A stretch of DNA of 60,000 nt from Acanthaster planci (GCF_001949145.1 NW_019091421.1:970206-1030205), one strand, 5' to 3'. Positions 48,251 to 59,090 are shown, counted from the first letter of the stretch. Translations and numbers: made by a program. Notes: generated by a model not told the origin, from the letters alone.

Positions 48251-48304
48251 ACGCATGCGTAGTCGAATCTCGTTGAGCTCATTTACATTCTTTGCGCATG
48301 CGCA
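48251..48304 (+). promoter_or_regulatory. Candidate NRF-1-type promoter of the mesothelin-like gene
   Basis: TGCGCATGCGCA at 48293-48304 is a perfect palindromic NRF-1 consensus, and ACGCATGCGT at 48251-48260 is a second related palindrome 40 bases upstream. No TATA box is seen. This fits a TATA-less promoter about 1.4 kb before the first ATG, with an untranslated first exon in between. Confidence 0.45.
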
Positions 48305-48309
48305 GCGAA

Positions 48310-48476
48310 ACGTATACGGGAGCCGGCCGTGATGTTGCCCTAGAGTCGAACTTCGAAGCTTTAAAATGTTCCATTTTTAAGGGGATACGAGTCAAAGTAG
48401 AATTATTTCCCTGCCCTACTTTATTCTATTGTGCAACCGTGTTATCTTTTGACCACACTACTGAAAATTTCACAGG
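48310..48476 (+). other. Probable 5' untranslated exon of the mesothelin-like gene
   Basis: Sequence following the NRF-1 site ends in a strong donor, CACAGG|GTGAGTGAG, at 48476/48477. A matching acceptor (pyrimidine tract then CAG) ends at 49733, 30 bases before the first ATG. The start position is approximate and the exon is inferred from splice signals only. Confidence 0.35.
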
Positions 48477-48701
48477 GTGAGTGAGTGCAGAAAATTAGGC
48501 TCGGTGTTTGGCCTGGATTCTTTGATGGTTAGGCCATTATGGCATAGGCTAGCTTAAAGTTGTAGGCTAACGTTAGGCCTATGCTAACTGTGTTCTATTT
48601 AGCCTAGGCTGGCCCAGGTTAGACGCCAGTCTTCATTACAATAGGCTTGTTCAGCGCAACCTTTGAAAGTGCTCAAATTTTAATCTTGTGCAATTTCCAT
48701 T

Positions 48702-48757
48702 GAGCAAGTTTTATAATGTTGCACAATTTTTTCATCGAGCAAGTTTTATAATGTTGC
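48702..48757. repeat. 35-bp spaced direct repeat
   Basis: GAGCAAGTTTTATAATGTTGC occurs exactly at 48702 and again at 48737. Only the repeated block is conserved, and spacers differ slightly. It lies in the presumed first intron of the mesothelin-like gene. Confidence 0.85.
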
Positions 48758-49443
48758 GCATAGGCCTATGCTGTTTTAAATCTGTGCAGATAAAAAGGTT
48801 GAGCACAGTCTTTTTGTGCCTCGAACTGTGCGATTCTTAAAGGGAGTACATGTTATGGTTGGAGCTCAACCAGGCCAGGCCGCAGCTGCTTGGGGATTCC
48901 TATTCCCTTCGATGTCTCCAGGGTGCTTTCCACCAAATCGTTGGATTTCTTCATGCGAGCTCGGATTACAGGGTTTTTACGATAAGATATGCCATTTCAG
49001 GAGGGCCGAATCATAGAGACATTTTTATAAATCACGAACTTGGGTCAGGTTCCAATTCGAGGTATTTCTTTCATTAAAAGCCCCAACCTCTGGGTCTATT
49101 TTGAATAGAGGCAGGCCTGCATAAGCTTTTGCAACATAATTTGTGTGCATGTTAACCAGACCTAAGCTACAAACCTTTCATAGGCCTACCTAGTGTGGAC
49201 CTGTGTACAGCCCGTGAACAAAAGAGGTCCACATGATACAGGTTGTGTGAACCCTATGTGGACTTAGCAGGGTCCACACAAGGTTACCCCCTTCATGGAG
49301 AACTGGTGTAGAGGCAATTTGGGGTCAGGGTTATCTATAGCAAAAGGAAAAGTCAAGGAATATCATCAAAACTCTAGACTGAAGTATTGTCGAATGTTCA
49401 CAATTCTGAGTTGAGACAGGGTAGATAATGCCTGCTTCCAGAT

Positions 49444-49560
49444 CAGATTCCAGACGTTTGATGGTTCCTTACCCTACAGCATTTTGAAAAATCCCCACAA
49501 TTATTACGGGTTCTTTTCAAAATGCCTTAATGTAAGGAACCGTCAAATGTCAGGAATCTG
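49444..49560. repeat. 117-nt fold-back with about 47-bp arms
   Basis: CAGATTCCAGACGTTTGATG, GGTTCCTTA and GCATTTTGAAAA on the left are mirrored by TTTTCAAAATGC, TAAGGAACC and GTCAAATGTCAGGAATCTG on the right, with a loop of about 20 bases. There are few mismatches. It lies about 200 bases before the first coding exon, in the inferred 5' UTR intron. A fold-back MITE or a long precursor hairpin are both possible. Confidence 0.85.
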
Positions 49561-49763
49561 TAAAGCCTATGGAGTATAGTGCCTTATAGTTCTGGAAGTA
49601 TGTAACGCCAACATAATGCATGTTTGGGGCAGTCTAAGCAATACTTTCACTCAATTCAGTGAAGCACACTGGCAGCATCTGACAACCCCTTTACTTCATG
49701 TCTGCTGATATTTGATATAATCTATTTTTCCAGCCAAAGGTGTTCAAGTACACCCTTCAAACA

Positions 49764-49824
49764 ATGATGCAGCTTTTCCAGTTAAGTTTATTAGTTGTGT
49801 TTCTCGCTGGGCTGAAGTATTTAG
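49764..49824 (+). CDS. Mesothelin/stereocilin-like secreted protein, exon 1 (signal peptide); gene overview
   Basis: This is the first coding exon of a gene whose eight recognised exons (49764-56833) encode 343 residues in one continuous frame and which probably continues beyond the window. The exon encodes a classic signal peptide, two Met then LFQLSLLVVFLAGLKYL, so the protein enters the secretory pathway. A second ATG follows immediately at 49767. The donor is TTAG|GTGAGT at 49824, phase 1. Later exons contain three tandem Trp-rich helical modules of about 61 residues resembling the stereocilin/otoancorin/mesothelin superfamily, whose members are cell-surface or extracellular-matrix attached proteins with armadillo-like superhelices. 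The family call rests on motif pattern and signal peptide only. The exact orthologue is unknown, and the C-terminal anchor is outside the window. Confidence 0.6.
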
Positions 49825-50513
49825 GTGAGTAAATCTAAATTCACATTCTTCATGATATCTTTTAACTGACACATCACCTCCCCCCACCCAGAAAGAAACT
49901 TGTTATTGTACATCTTTGAAAATGGGAATAATAATTCTCAGGAAACAATAAAGAGGGCCTTGACCTCTACTACTGTACTATGAAATTAAATACCATGCAA
50001 CCTCTATTTCTTTTCAACCACAAGGTGAATTTAGAATTCAAAAGCGTACACGAGGACAAAGCAAAGGAAACATAAGGAAAGTTTTATTGGGAGGGGGATT
50101 GAAAGTTCATGGAACAGGATTGTACTTATGATAAAGAAACTAACTTGTATTTTTTGGGTTGTACTCCATTGGTATATTCTGTGCCGACACATTTATAGAT
50201 CTGCTGTGTTTAATTTCATCTCAGGTTTCAAATAGAATTGGCAAAATTGGGTGTGCCAGGTATATATAATTTGGTTTTATGTGAACCTAAGGTTCTCGTT
50301 GGGCTAAAAAATGTAAAGGAATCATAAACATAAGTAAAGACGGTGATCTTCAAAATTGATTAAACAACTGCTTAATGAAATTATTCAGAAATTAGAGCAC
50401 TTGAGCGCGATGATCAATGGCGGAGTCCTGCTGCAACCCGAGGTCACGAGTGGCACGAGGCATTTGATCCAAAAGGTAACTTAAACCAGCGACAGATCCA
50501 TCGGGAGGGAAAG

Positions 50514-50650
50514 GCAACGTGTTGGCCAATCACAGTGCAGGAAATCTGTCAACCCTTTCCAAAGCCGCAAAGGATTGACAGATTTTGCGTATTGTGATTG
50601 GTCAACGCATTGCAAACTTTTGAAGGGGCACTCTTGTGAAACGCCTGTAT
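50514..50650. mobile_element. Palindromic MITE family 2, copy 2 (left end lost)
   Basis: The arms GTTGGCCAATCACAGTGC / TTGTGATTGGTCAACGC and the right terminal part CACTCTTGTGAAACGCC match copies 1, 3 and 4. The left outer arm is missing or scrambled. It lies in the intron between exons 1 and 2 of the mesothelin-like gene. Confidence 0.75.
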
Positions 50651-50887
50651 TCTAACACATCTATGGGGATGATGATTCCTTTAAGGATGAAAAAGTGGAC
50701 TTTTTGGGGATAAATATTGTCCATATTTGACGTTTGTAGTTAAGTCACCCGATAGTGTTAAACAGCCAGTTAATCGCTATATTTTAGGCTTTGTTCAAAG
50801 CTTAGCTCAAATAAAGACTTTGTGTATTTGATTATAATCAGCCTTCCACTATGTATTTGTTTTTTGTTTTTTTGTGTCTTTATGCAG

Positions 50888-50918
50888 AGCATGATACTGA
50901 TGTCCTTGATGATAGTAG
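50888..50918 (+). CDS. Mesothelin-like gene, exon 2
   Basis: This 31-base microexon lies between TTTATGCAG and AG|GTATGT. It carries phase 1 in and phase 2 out and encodes EHDTDVLDDS, an acidic stretch just after the signal peptide. Its phases are exactly those needed to join exons 1 and 3, which is the main evidence. Confidence 0.6.
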
Positions 50919-51166
50919 GTATGTATGATGCCTTCAAAGCTTTATAATTTGGAGGAAAAAGCAGCTGCTGATCGGCTGTATTTTGGGTAAATTGTTCTCA
51001 CTACCTAATGGATTCATATAAGTATGGTACCATTTTCAAAAAATCAATCACGTTTAGGATGTAAAATAGCGCAACAGAAACTGCTCGTCAATTTCAGTGG
51101 ATCAACGCAACAAATCGAGGTAGAGCTTAGATAATACAGAACGCCCTGTTGTATTCTTTGCTTCAG

Positions 51167-51359
51167 ATTGCACGAGGTGGCCAAGGCCTATGGCGATTTC
51201 TTTGTGCCAGATGGATCGGGAAGGACTGACTTGAATATGTCAGCTGTAATGTACCAGGCAGAGAAGCAGCAACGTGAAGCCATGGCTGGGGGAGGTCTTG
51301 GGAGGCCTGCATTCATCAAGCAACCTATCCTTCCCAATACCGTCTTGAAAAGGATTAGT
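51167..51359 (+). CDS. Mesothelin-like gene, exon 3
   Basis: The acceptor is TTTGCTTCAG at 51166 and the donor AGT|GTAAGT at 51359, phase 2 in and phase 0 out. It encodes residues 31-95, beginning RLHEVAKAYGDF and including a Gly-rich GGGLGRP turn near the middle. No known domain is recognised. It is probably an N-terminal propeptide-like or linker region. Confidence 0.7.
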
Positions 51360-51628
51360 GTAAGTCTCTTTCTCAGGCACGTAAAAAAGTGTCCTTTTTG
51401 GGTATATTTGAACCTAGAAAGCGAAGTCATTCATTTTTACAAAAAAAGAGAAAATGCATTTGCAATGAAAGGATTTGCTAAGAATTTTCTGGAAATAACT
51501 GTTTGGAAAAGCGTTGGGACAAATTTTGTTCAGTTCAACAAACCTTATTAAACCTCTTTTGCAAAAATATGTTGCCCAATTGAATTTTGAAGGAGGGAGG
51601 AGATATTTGATATTAAATATTTTCATAT

Positions 51629-51813
51629 ATACAGGCCCAATACCTTCGATTCACATTAGTGTGTCCCCAAAAGTTTGCACTGCGTTGACCAATCACAGTG
51701 CGCGAAATCTGTCGACCCTTTCCAACGCACATTGGTTCAACAGATATTTGTACACTGTGATTGGTCAACGCGTTGCAAATTCTTGGAGGCGCACTATTGT
51801 GAGTTGCCCATAT
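51629..51813. mobile_element. Palindromic MITE family 2, copy 3
   Basis: Left arm ATACAGGCCC, then AAAAGTTTGCACTGCGTTG and ACCAATCACAGTGCGCGAAA; the right arm is the reverse complement ending GCCCATAT. About 185 bp. It lies in the intron between exons 3 and 4 of the mesothelin-like gene. Confidence 0.85.
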
Positions 51814-51922
51814 TCCAAAAAATTATAACTCATTTCAGCAATCAGCACATGCTATTATTATTGCAGTCTCTGATTTGATTCTGAAAAAATCTAAGTGATG
51901 TTATTTGTTAATTACATCTCAG

Positions 51923-52078
51923 CCAGATATCATTCGCAACATGACGGCCTCAGAGGTGTTCCAACTTCAGAAAGTCACAGAAATGTCCTATGAATCTTTG
52001 GCACACCTTCTAAGCAACCTACAGCCCCAGGAATTTGACAAGCTGATTGCCTTGGCAAGAAATGCCACAAATTTTGAG
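51923..52078 (+). CDS. Mesothelin-like gene, exon 4
   Basis: The acceptor is ACATCTCAG at 51922 and the donor GAG|GTGAGC at 52078, phase 0 on both sides, 52 codons (residues 96-147). The sequence is predicted helical with Leu spacing (EVFQLQKVTEM, LAHLLSNLQPQEFDKL), typical of short helical-repeat proteins. It contains two N-glycosylation motifs (NMT near its start, NAT near its end). Confidence 0.75.
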
Positions 52079-53550
52079 GTGAGCAATCTAAGAAACAATT
52101 TGAGGCAGGAGGTATCAATATAATTATAATTCTGGGATTTGTTAATGCTGCATCCTCTGTCTTCATCCGTCTTTTGGATCACAAATCACGGAAGGCTGTG
52201 TTGTTGCAGCACAGAATCAGTCTGAACAACCTCAAAGCAGGTGAATCCTTGGGGTTAGCTGGTGGCCTTGTTCTTGTCACCTTTTGCACCTTATCGGGGG
52301 TGAAACTTTCTTTGTGGAAGTGACTGTAAATGTGAATTCATTGTCCATGTAAACTGAGTGTGTTCATGTAGTAACAATTCCACAATTGAGTTGAGGCGGG
52401 GCTTAATAGTGAGCACTGCTTTTAAAAACATCCAAATCAAAGTTGTTGACATTTTCATGATGCAACCAGTCATTTCAAGAAGTCGTTATCTTAGAACGAT
52501 CAACTGTCTTTGCACTGCTTACTCTCCTCCAACCAATCTTCACCTCCTTGAGAGGCATCCTTGAACTGGCCCTAAGTTAGATTAACTGACAGCTTCCAAC
52601 CTTCAGATTGATCAATATTTGCTAGAATGACCACACTCCTGCATGCTACTTCCAAGGAGTGCCAACTGGATAGTTATAGTAATTCAGTTACCTGTCATTC
52701 ACAGGCTGTACAAATCTGATGATCTCCCCAACAGGATTGGCCTTTCACATAGTAATGGTTATTGATGTTCAGTCTAGCATTCAATAGGTTGTTCAGCCCT
52801 TTTTATTTCTTTTTCCTTTTTGTTTTGGTATTTTTTTCTCTTTCTTCCTCTCAGTTACAGACTCAAGGATACATGTATGTTCCCAGTTCAGTTTCCTTTC
52901 TCAAACTTGTCACTTGTCATTGCTAGTTGAGTTTGCGGTATGGTAGATTAAGTTTGGCAGTGAATTTCTTTTAATCACGTCTGCATTTGTTACAGTGTAC
53001 CTTATAACTTTTACATTGATCTTGGTATTTACATGTATATTGGTTCTGTCTTAGAGTAACTTCCCATATAAACTTTTAAAGGTCCACAGCTGCTCAACAA
53101 TCCAATCGGTGGTTATGGTTGGGTTGAATGTTGGATATTCACATTTAATGTGGAGGGAGAAGTTCGTTTCAATTTTTCCCCCTAAACTGTGATTTGGTTT
53201 GGATGTAAAAAGCTCTTGAAGAAGTGTTTTCCCAATGAAGTGTGATGCCAAACACCCAGCCTTGATAAGAGATATCTGGGAAAAATTTGGAAAAATATCT
53301 GATCTCCCAAAAGAAAAACTTTCTGTAAAACAGGATTGTCAGTTTTCTGGTATAAATTAAGAGTTTGGAGTTGATGGACTCTTGTAAATTGATCAACCAG
53401 TTGATCACTTTATTCAATGTGCAGTGAAATTCTGTTATCAGGGTTGCTTTCGTCAATTTTCACTTTAAGCCCGAATCTCTAATTTTCCTGTCCCGTAAAT
53501 ACACACAACAGTTGATATTTTTTCCAAGATCCTTATATGCTTCCCATCAG
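52079..53550 (+). other. Mesothelin-like gene, intron 4
   Basis: 1.5 kb with no exon recognised. Frames such as 52358-52564 and 53169-53456 (minus) have no domain. A pyrimidine-rich run lies near 52800-52850. Confidence 0.6.
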
Positions 53551-53720
53551 ACCAAGATTCCAGACCCTACCATTGCCAAGGCAGTCATTGATTCCTGCCA
53601 CAGGCAGTGGGGACCAGTCAGTGAGTGGACTACCAAGCAGGTGTCCAAAATAGGACCGATGTTGACCAGCCTGAACATTGAGCAGGTCAAACAACTAAAT
53701 GAAGAGGTTCTCATTGAAGT
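53551..53720 (+). CDS. Mesothelin-like gene, exon 5 (Trp module 1)
   Basis: The acceptor is TTCCCATCAG at 53550 and the donor AAGT|GTGAGT at 53720, phase 0 in and phase 2 out. It encodes residues 148-203. It holds the first copy of the repeated pattern W-x5-W-x3-Q-x3-(L/I)GPxLxxL with W167, W173 and IGPML, followed by a Leu/Glu-rich helix. This module pattern is what links the protein to the stereocilin/otoancorin/mesothelin group. Confidence 0.8.
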
Positions 53721-54776
53721 GTGAGTTTTCATGCTTTAATAAAAATTGTAATGAAGTGATTCATTTTACGTGTATTTATTTCATTTTATTTTACCAGGGT
53801 AGCCCTGTCAGTTATCAATGAACTGTTCTCCCTGGGTGCCCTGGGTTACATGTCTAAATAAAAACTAAAAAAGATGTAAAAAGTAGAATCTTGAACTTAG
53901 TGATTAGAAATTATGCATCAGTTGCAGTACCATCAAACAAACAAGGAATTAATAACACCCAATCCACCTTAATTAAAAGTTACAAATATTGATGAAAATC
54001 TTATTCCCTTGTTTACAGTATCAAGTTTTCATCCATTAATAACCACTGATTTCAAAGTAAGATCCAGATGAAATTAAAGTTGGTATCAAAATCCACAACA
54101 CTCCCTAGAAGTTGTTAGGCCCTTCAGACCCCTTCATCTACTTGTTTGCCCAAATAACAAGTCGTAAAAGCTGTTTTCCTCTTTTTGGGGCCATTTCTAA
54201 TTTTTTACTGGGGGGCTAGGTTGAGAAAAAAAGTCGCAAACATAACAGAGCCACTTGTTCCAAAGGCAAGTCAACTTGTGAGTCAGATTTCCCCATAGTC
54301 AAATCACAAGTCCCAGGTCATTAATTTTATGGTTCTATCTGAAATCATGATTAATAGGGTACTTATACACTTTCTATGACCACCTTTATTGACAATACAA
54401 GTTTTGATGCTCTTTAAAACAAGTCTTTGGTTGTCTGCCTCATAAACCAAAAGAAAAAAAACTGCTAATATAATGATAAAGCATCAAAACAGTAAAATCC
54501 GACAGTTTGCTTTTGCAGTCAGGATTTTCTGCAGAAACATTTTTTTTGCATATTTTAATGAAAGCTGGTATTGTCAGCAAGTTAACTTTGAAATCAAGCC
54601 AGTCAGTTTGTTTGTTTGATTTAAAACAAAATGTGCAAAAGAGTTTTTGTCAGGTGGTGTAAAATGATGAAAACGTGCGAAGCTTCAATGTGCCCAAATG
54701 TGTTTTTGGAGGACGATTTCGCTTTTTATATATAATCGGTTTTAATTTTGTCAGTGATGTTGTTTTCAATCTCCAG
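53721..54776 (+). other. Mesothelin-like gene, intron 5, with a repeat fragment
   Basis: 1.06 kb. 53797-53847 contains ACCAGGGTAGCCCTG and CTCCCTGGGTGCCCTGG, an imperfect inverted repeat that looks like a small interspersed element. Nothing else is seen. Confidence 0.6.
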
Positions 54777-54954
54777 CATCAGAACATTTGCCAGAGTAGG
54801 CTTTCGAGGCCCAGCTACCAGGACTTTGGTGCTGAAAGCTAAGAGATCCTGGGGTGCCATCAGAACATGGAACCCAGATCAGTTTGCCACGCTCGGACCC
54901 CTCCTGATATATCTCACTCCCAGGGATCTCAAACATATTCAGCCTGCACAGAAC
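54777..54954 (+). CDS. Mesothelin-like gene, exon 6 (Trp module 2)
   Basis: The acceptor is AATCTCCAG at 54776 and the donor AAC|GTGAGC at 54954, phase 2 in and phase 0 out. It encodes residues 204-263. It contains the second module: W229, W235, then NPDQFATLGPLLIYL, 62 residues after module 1. The segment GFRGPATRTLVLKA precedes it. Phase compatibility with exons 5 and 7 is exact. Confidence 0.8.
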
Positions 54955-56152
54955 GTGAGCTCAGGTGTTTTCTTGGCCACAGATTCTCACCGGTCAGATT
55001 CATTGTGTGTGATATCCAGTTCACAATGGTCAAGCTTTCCGTTCAATCCTGTATTTACAGAAACCTGGTTATTCTAGGCAGGAAGAGACGAAATTTTGCA
55101 TTAAGCATTGTCCAAGTGGAAACCGTCTATGTATGCATTCAATTTTGTGTTCATTTTTATATAATTGATTTCAAATAAATATAAGAATCATTGTTTTACT
55201 TTTAAGAACCCTTTTTTCTTTTTGGGGCGGGAGGGTAGGATGAACCTACTGAATTACTCAGCAAAATAAGCCTATTTTGCTGTCACTGTGCTATGCCCCC
55301 ACTCCTAGAAAAAAAAGTTATATATGCTAGTCCAGTGACTGAAATAGCATTATGATGAAATTGACTAGCAAAAAATAGTTGGGCCAAATTCAGTACCGTT
55401 ACGAAAATTTCGAACGGCTTTGATTTTGGCCCCTTGCAATCTGCATAAATCACAGTAAAGGACGATGTTTTCCGACTGATTCTTTTGTTTCAGCCATGTC
55501 ACATCTCTCTGCCATTTTTCAACGGTACATTTGTACGGTACTTTTGGCATTTTTGTTGCACATTGATCACCACAAAATGACACAAGTTAACACGTGCTTA
55601 CGTACATGCGAAGCAGGAATCGCACTTGGGGTGTATGTACCTACGTGTAGTTCATGGCGCCACTTATCATGCATTGGATGTATATGTGTGTGCACTCATA
55701 CCGTACTGTACCGAACTACATGTGCTATATAATCCCACCAAATCGCAGTGTCATTTTCTCCAGGATCCTCGAGCCTCGTGCTGCACGAAACGAGGACAAG
55801 AAACGGGGGGCGAGTTTGTTTTGTCAAACATTCTATTTTTGATTTGAAGCCACATCTGTGGTGGGGGGCGGGCTGTATGGCCGTTGTTATGCATGATTTT
55901 AAACGAATTTTCCATTCGTAAATATTACACATCGTTTTCATGTTTGTCTCGCTTTTTGCACAAAATGTATCGCTTTTTGCCATGTGAATCCAGCTATTTC
56001 CATCACTGCAGTCATTTTACCGGGGTTACCATTGAAAAAAATAGTTGGCACCCTTCCACAGTGCCCTGCCTTTCTCCCAACCAAACTTCAGGTTCTGAGG
56101 GGCCAAAAATTATACTTAGCTATAGATTAAAAATGTGCGTGTTTCATTTCAG
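54955..56152 (+). other. Mesothelin-like gene, intron 6
   Basis: 1.2 kb, no exon recognised. It contains an inverted pair around 55513-55542 (ACGGTACATTTGTACGGTAC) and poly-G near 55805 and 55860. Short frames only. Confidence 0.6.
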
Positions 56153-56271
56153 GTCACAAGCCTCCTTCCGTTGCTTGGGTCTCTCGAGTTGGAGAGAGGA
56201 CAAGCCAGAGCTATCATCAGTATTGCTGCTAGCTCACCAGACTGGCGCTGGACACTGGAACAGGTGCAGAG
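56153..56271 (+). CDS. Mesothelin-like gene, exon 7 (Trp module 3, first part)
   Basis: The acceptor is TTTCATTTCAG at 56152 and the donor CAGAG|GTACAT at 56271, phase 0 in and phase 2 out. It encodes residues 264-302: VTSLLPLLGSLELERGQAR, then the third module with W294 and W296 TLEQVQ. The donor GTACAT is weaker than the others. Confidence 0.75.
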
Positions 56272-56712
56272 GTACATTTCCAATTTGTGTTGCCAGTTCA
56301 GCAGGCTTTTTCCCTTCACTGTAACTACCTGTTTGCACTTACAAAGTCTTTGCCCTGATGGGTTTAATGAGGGTGACTCTGAAACGCTGGAAACCCCAAG
56401 GGAAATATCCCACTTCTCCTCCAATTCCAAACATGCAGTTTGAGGATTGGTGATTAGAAACATGAAATTTGATGTCCTTTTATGATTATGCGAGCGGAAG
56501 AATAGGTGGTGTGGTAATATGAAAATGGACTGCAGAGCCAATCACGATAACTCAGATGTGACACTGTTAGTGAGCTAGAGACTCTATGATTTCAGAATTA
56601 CCCAATTCAAATAAGCATTGTTATGATGGCATTTACGCTGGATTTATGCAAGATTACAGCAAAAGTGTATAATCAAGACCCCTCTTTCTCCTTTGCTGTT
56701 TTTTTTTTCTAG

Positions 56713-56833
56713 TCTGGGAAAGATGAGACAATATCTGGACCCCATGGAGCTGAAGGCTGCCCCTGCCTCAGCTTTTGCTTCTCCAGAGTTGCTGGAGGAA
56801 ATGTTGCCGTCTAACAGACGTGGTCATCATCGG
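56713..56833 (+). CDS. Mesothelin-like gene, exon 8 (module 3, second part); gene continues
   Basis: A poly-T tract and TAG acceptor at 56712 and a donor CGG|GTATGT at 56833, phase 2 in and phase 0 out. It encodes residues 303-343: SLGKMRQYLDPMELKAAP and a following helical SPELLEEMLP segment. This completes module 3 with the same LG-x4-L-x2-(L/M) end as modules 1 and 2. No in-frame stop is reached before the donor, so at least one further exon must exist. None is convincing in the remaining 3.1 kb. Confidence 0.75.
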
Positions 56834-57129
56834 GTATGTGACACAACTCTCACAGTAACTGTAATTCCATCTCTGTCAATTTCCCTGTTCCACAAGTATC
56901 TGTTCTAGGCCAGCAATGGTTTTTGTCTCCATCTGTTGAGGGAAATCATCTTGTGCCATAAATTTCAATATCATATGTGTCCTGACAATACACAGCTCTT
57001 ATATCTCACCTTCGCACCTTCACAACAGGACAGAGACTTGCACCTGTGCAGTTCACAAATGGGTGTATGATAATTTCTTGAATGAAATAATAAAACTGAA
57101 TTCGTGATGAAAGGCTCCCCATAAAGTTA

Positions 57130-57960
57130 CTGTTTCTTTCATTAGAATAGGCGATTCTTAGATCGCTCCAGCTGGCCAAACCCATAATCTAGATGTTATT
57201 TTTGATTCACCTCTGTCTCAGAAAAGTCACATTGCTAATCTTGTTCGTTGAGCCTCATTTGACATTTAATCACAGCATCAGCAAAATCAGGAAATACCTC
57301 AAACTCAGCTCAGTGAAGCAAAACTGAACATGGGGTTTTCCCTTTTGTATAGTCTAACATAGAAACAGCTCACAGGGCTTCGACCATTTCAGAATACTGC
57401 TGCATGTGTTGTTGCATTAACAAGGAAATCCGCTCATATCACCTGGATTTTGAAAAATCTGTACTGTTTGCTCATTTCTTACAGGACAATCTATAAAATT
57501 GATGTTGGTCTATAAAGTACCTAGTTGCAAAGCTCTGTCATATATCATGGATTTGCTTTCCACCTGTGAACCCTTTCGCACTTTTCAATCCTGTAACAAT
57601 ATTTACTTTATGAGCCAAAATCACACTGTACTTGGGGAGACAGATCATTCTCTGAGTGTGGCAGAACCTTGTCCGTGGTATCAATTTAGCTGTTGACATC
57701 AAAACTTTAGAAACCATCCACATCTTCAAACATCTCTCAAAACTCACCTCATGTCTGAAGTCTTCAATGAACCACTCCAGTTGTTTACAGTTTTGTTGTA
57801 TTTGTCTGCTTTTATTCTGTCCAGTTTCTTCTAATTTCATATAAATTCCGTTTTCTTTTGCCTGTTTGTGCATAGCGCCTTGAGCACCTTTGTGGTGGAT
57901 ATCTTTTGGTTGTGTACTGCCTGTGGGCAAGCATACACACTGTAATTATGTGACTAGTGT
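57130..57960 (+). mobile_element. Degraded CR1/L2-like LINE, reverse transcriptase C-terminus and 3' end
   Basis: Frameshifted pieces in order match the end of CR1/L2-type LINE proteins: NLDVIFDSPLSQKSHIANLV near 57190-57250, QNTAACVVALTRKSAHIT near 57393-57440, an IYKI..LVYK segment near 57490-57520, then a decayed PSR..SSxxL-like section. It ends with AGCGCCTTGAGCACCTTTGT near 57874, the usual 3' UTR motif of this group. Several stops and frameshifts show that it is long dead. Confidence 0.75.
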
Positions 57961-58306
57961 TAATTCATATTTAAAAGATCAGAAACTCATGCTCATTTGT
58001 GACCAGATCCCACTCAATGACCCTTAAGGCTCTCTTTTTTCACTTGGGTTTATGTGTAGGTAGGAGCAAATTAAGCTCTCTGTTTTTTTTTTTAGATTGT
58101 CGCTCAATCCTGATGTAAAGGGACACTGTGTGGGTGAATGATATCAATGTGTTTCTGTCAGATAACACTGCAAGATTCTTATAAAGGCTGTACATTAACT
58201 GCAAAATGGCTGTGGTGACTTGTGACTCGTTTTTTAGCCCTTTTTTTAGGCTTAAACACAGCTTGTTTCTCACACTGGAATCAGGGTTTGATATTGTGAA
58301 TAGCTA

Positions 58307-58480
58307 ATACGGCCGTTTCACAATAGGGCGCCTCCAAGAGTTTGCAATGCGTTGGCCAATCACAACGCTCAAAATTTGTCGACCCTGTCTAAACGCGCAT
58401 TGGGTCGACAACTTTCGCGCATTGTGATTTGCCAACGCGTTGCAAACTCTTGGTGGCACACTTTTGTGAAACAGCCGTAT
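58307..58480. mobile_element. Palindromic MITE family 2, copy 4
   Basis: It is the cleanest copy outside copy 1: ATACGGCCGTTTCACAATAG at the left, CTTTTGTGAAACAGCCGTAT at the right, GCGTTGGCCAATCACAA against TTGTGATTTGCCAACGCG inside, and TCGACCC / GGGTCGA at the centre. 174 bp, the same length as copy 1. Confidence 0.88.
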
Positions 58481-58865
58481 TGTATTTGGTGCTTAATCTA
58501 ACAATCAGAGGTTCTTTATTGTATAACATTACAATTAGGAACTTAGTTCAAATAGAGACCTTTGAACAAACATCAATGCAAGTTTAGAATTTCGAATACC
58601 AGTGCATGGTCTGGTCATTGTGAGTCATGAAAACAAGTTCATTCGAAGTGTGGCTTTCAGCTGTGAACTATATGGATATTGTGAATTTTAAGGAGTTTGC
58701 TTGGTATGTTTGCCACATACTGCATGAAACTTTATCCTACTGAAATGCCAAGCTGGAGTGTTATGTAACCCCGTCTGAGAAGTGTTCTTAGTTCTAGCAA
58801 TTTGGGAGAGAAGAATTCTCCATGAATAGGATATTAGCATTAGATGGGCTCTTTTGTTGTACATC

Positions 58866-59090
58866 CTCTAATACTGGTTTCCATGACAACGCAAAGCAAA
58901 GAAATGTTATCATTGGGAGATGTCACGATGGAGGCATCTACCAGGTTGATTGCATTGAAAATCAAATCAAGTGTACTTTTGTCGTCCCCTCTGATACTGG
59001 TTCCCAAGGCAACGCAAAACAAAGAAATGCTGTTAGCATTTGTTGTGATTGAGGCATGGCCAGCTGCATTGAAAATGTTTTTGATGTGTA
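58866..59090 (+). repeat. Direct duplication, 123-bp period
   Basis: 58866-58970 and 58989-59085 share CTCT.ATACTGGTT, CAACGCAAA.CAAAGAAATG, GAGGCAT and GCATTGAAAAT in order. The frame is open in both units on the plus strand (PLILV..KEML..EA..ALK twice), but the third-position pattern and context give no proof of coding. Confidence 0.75.
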
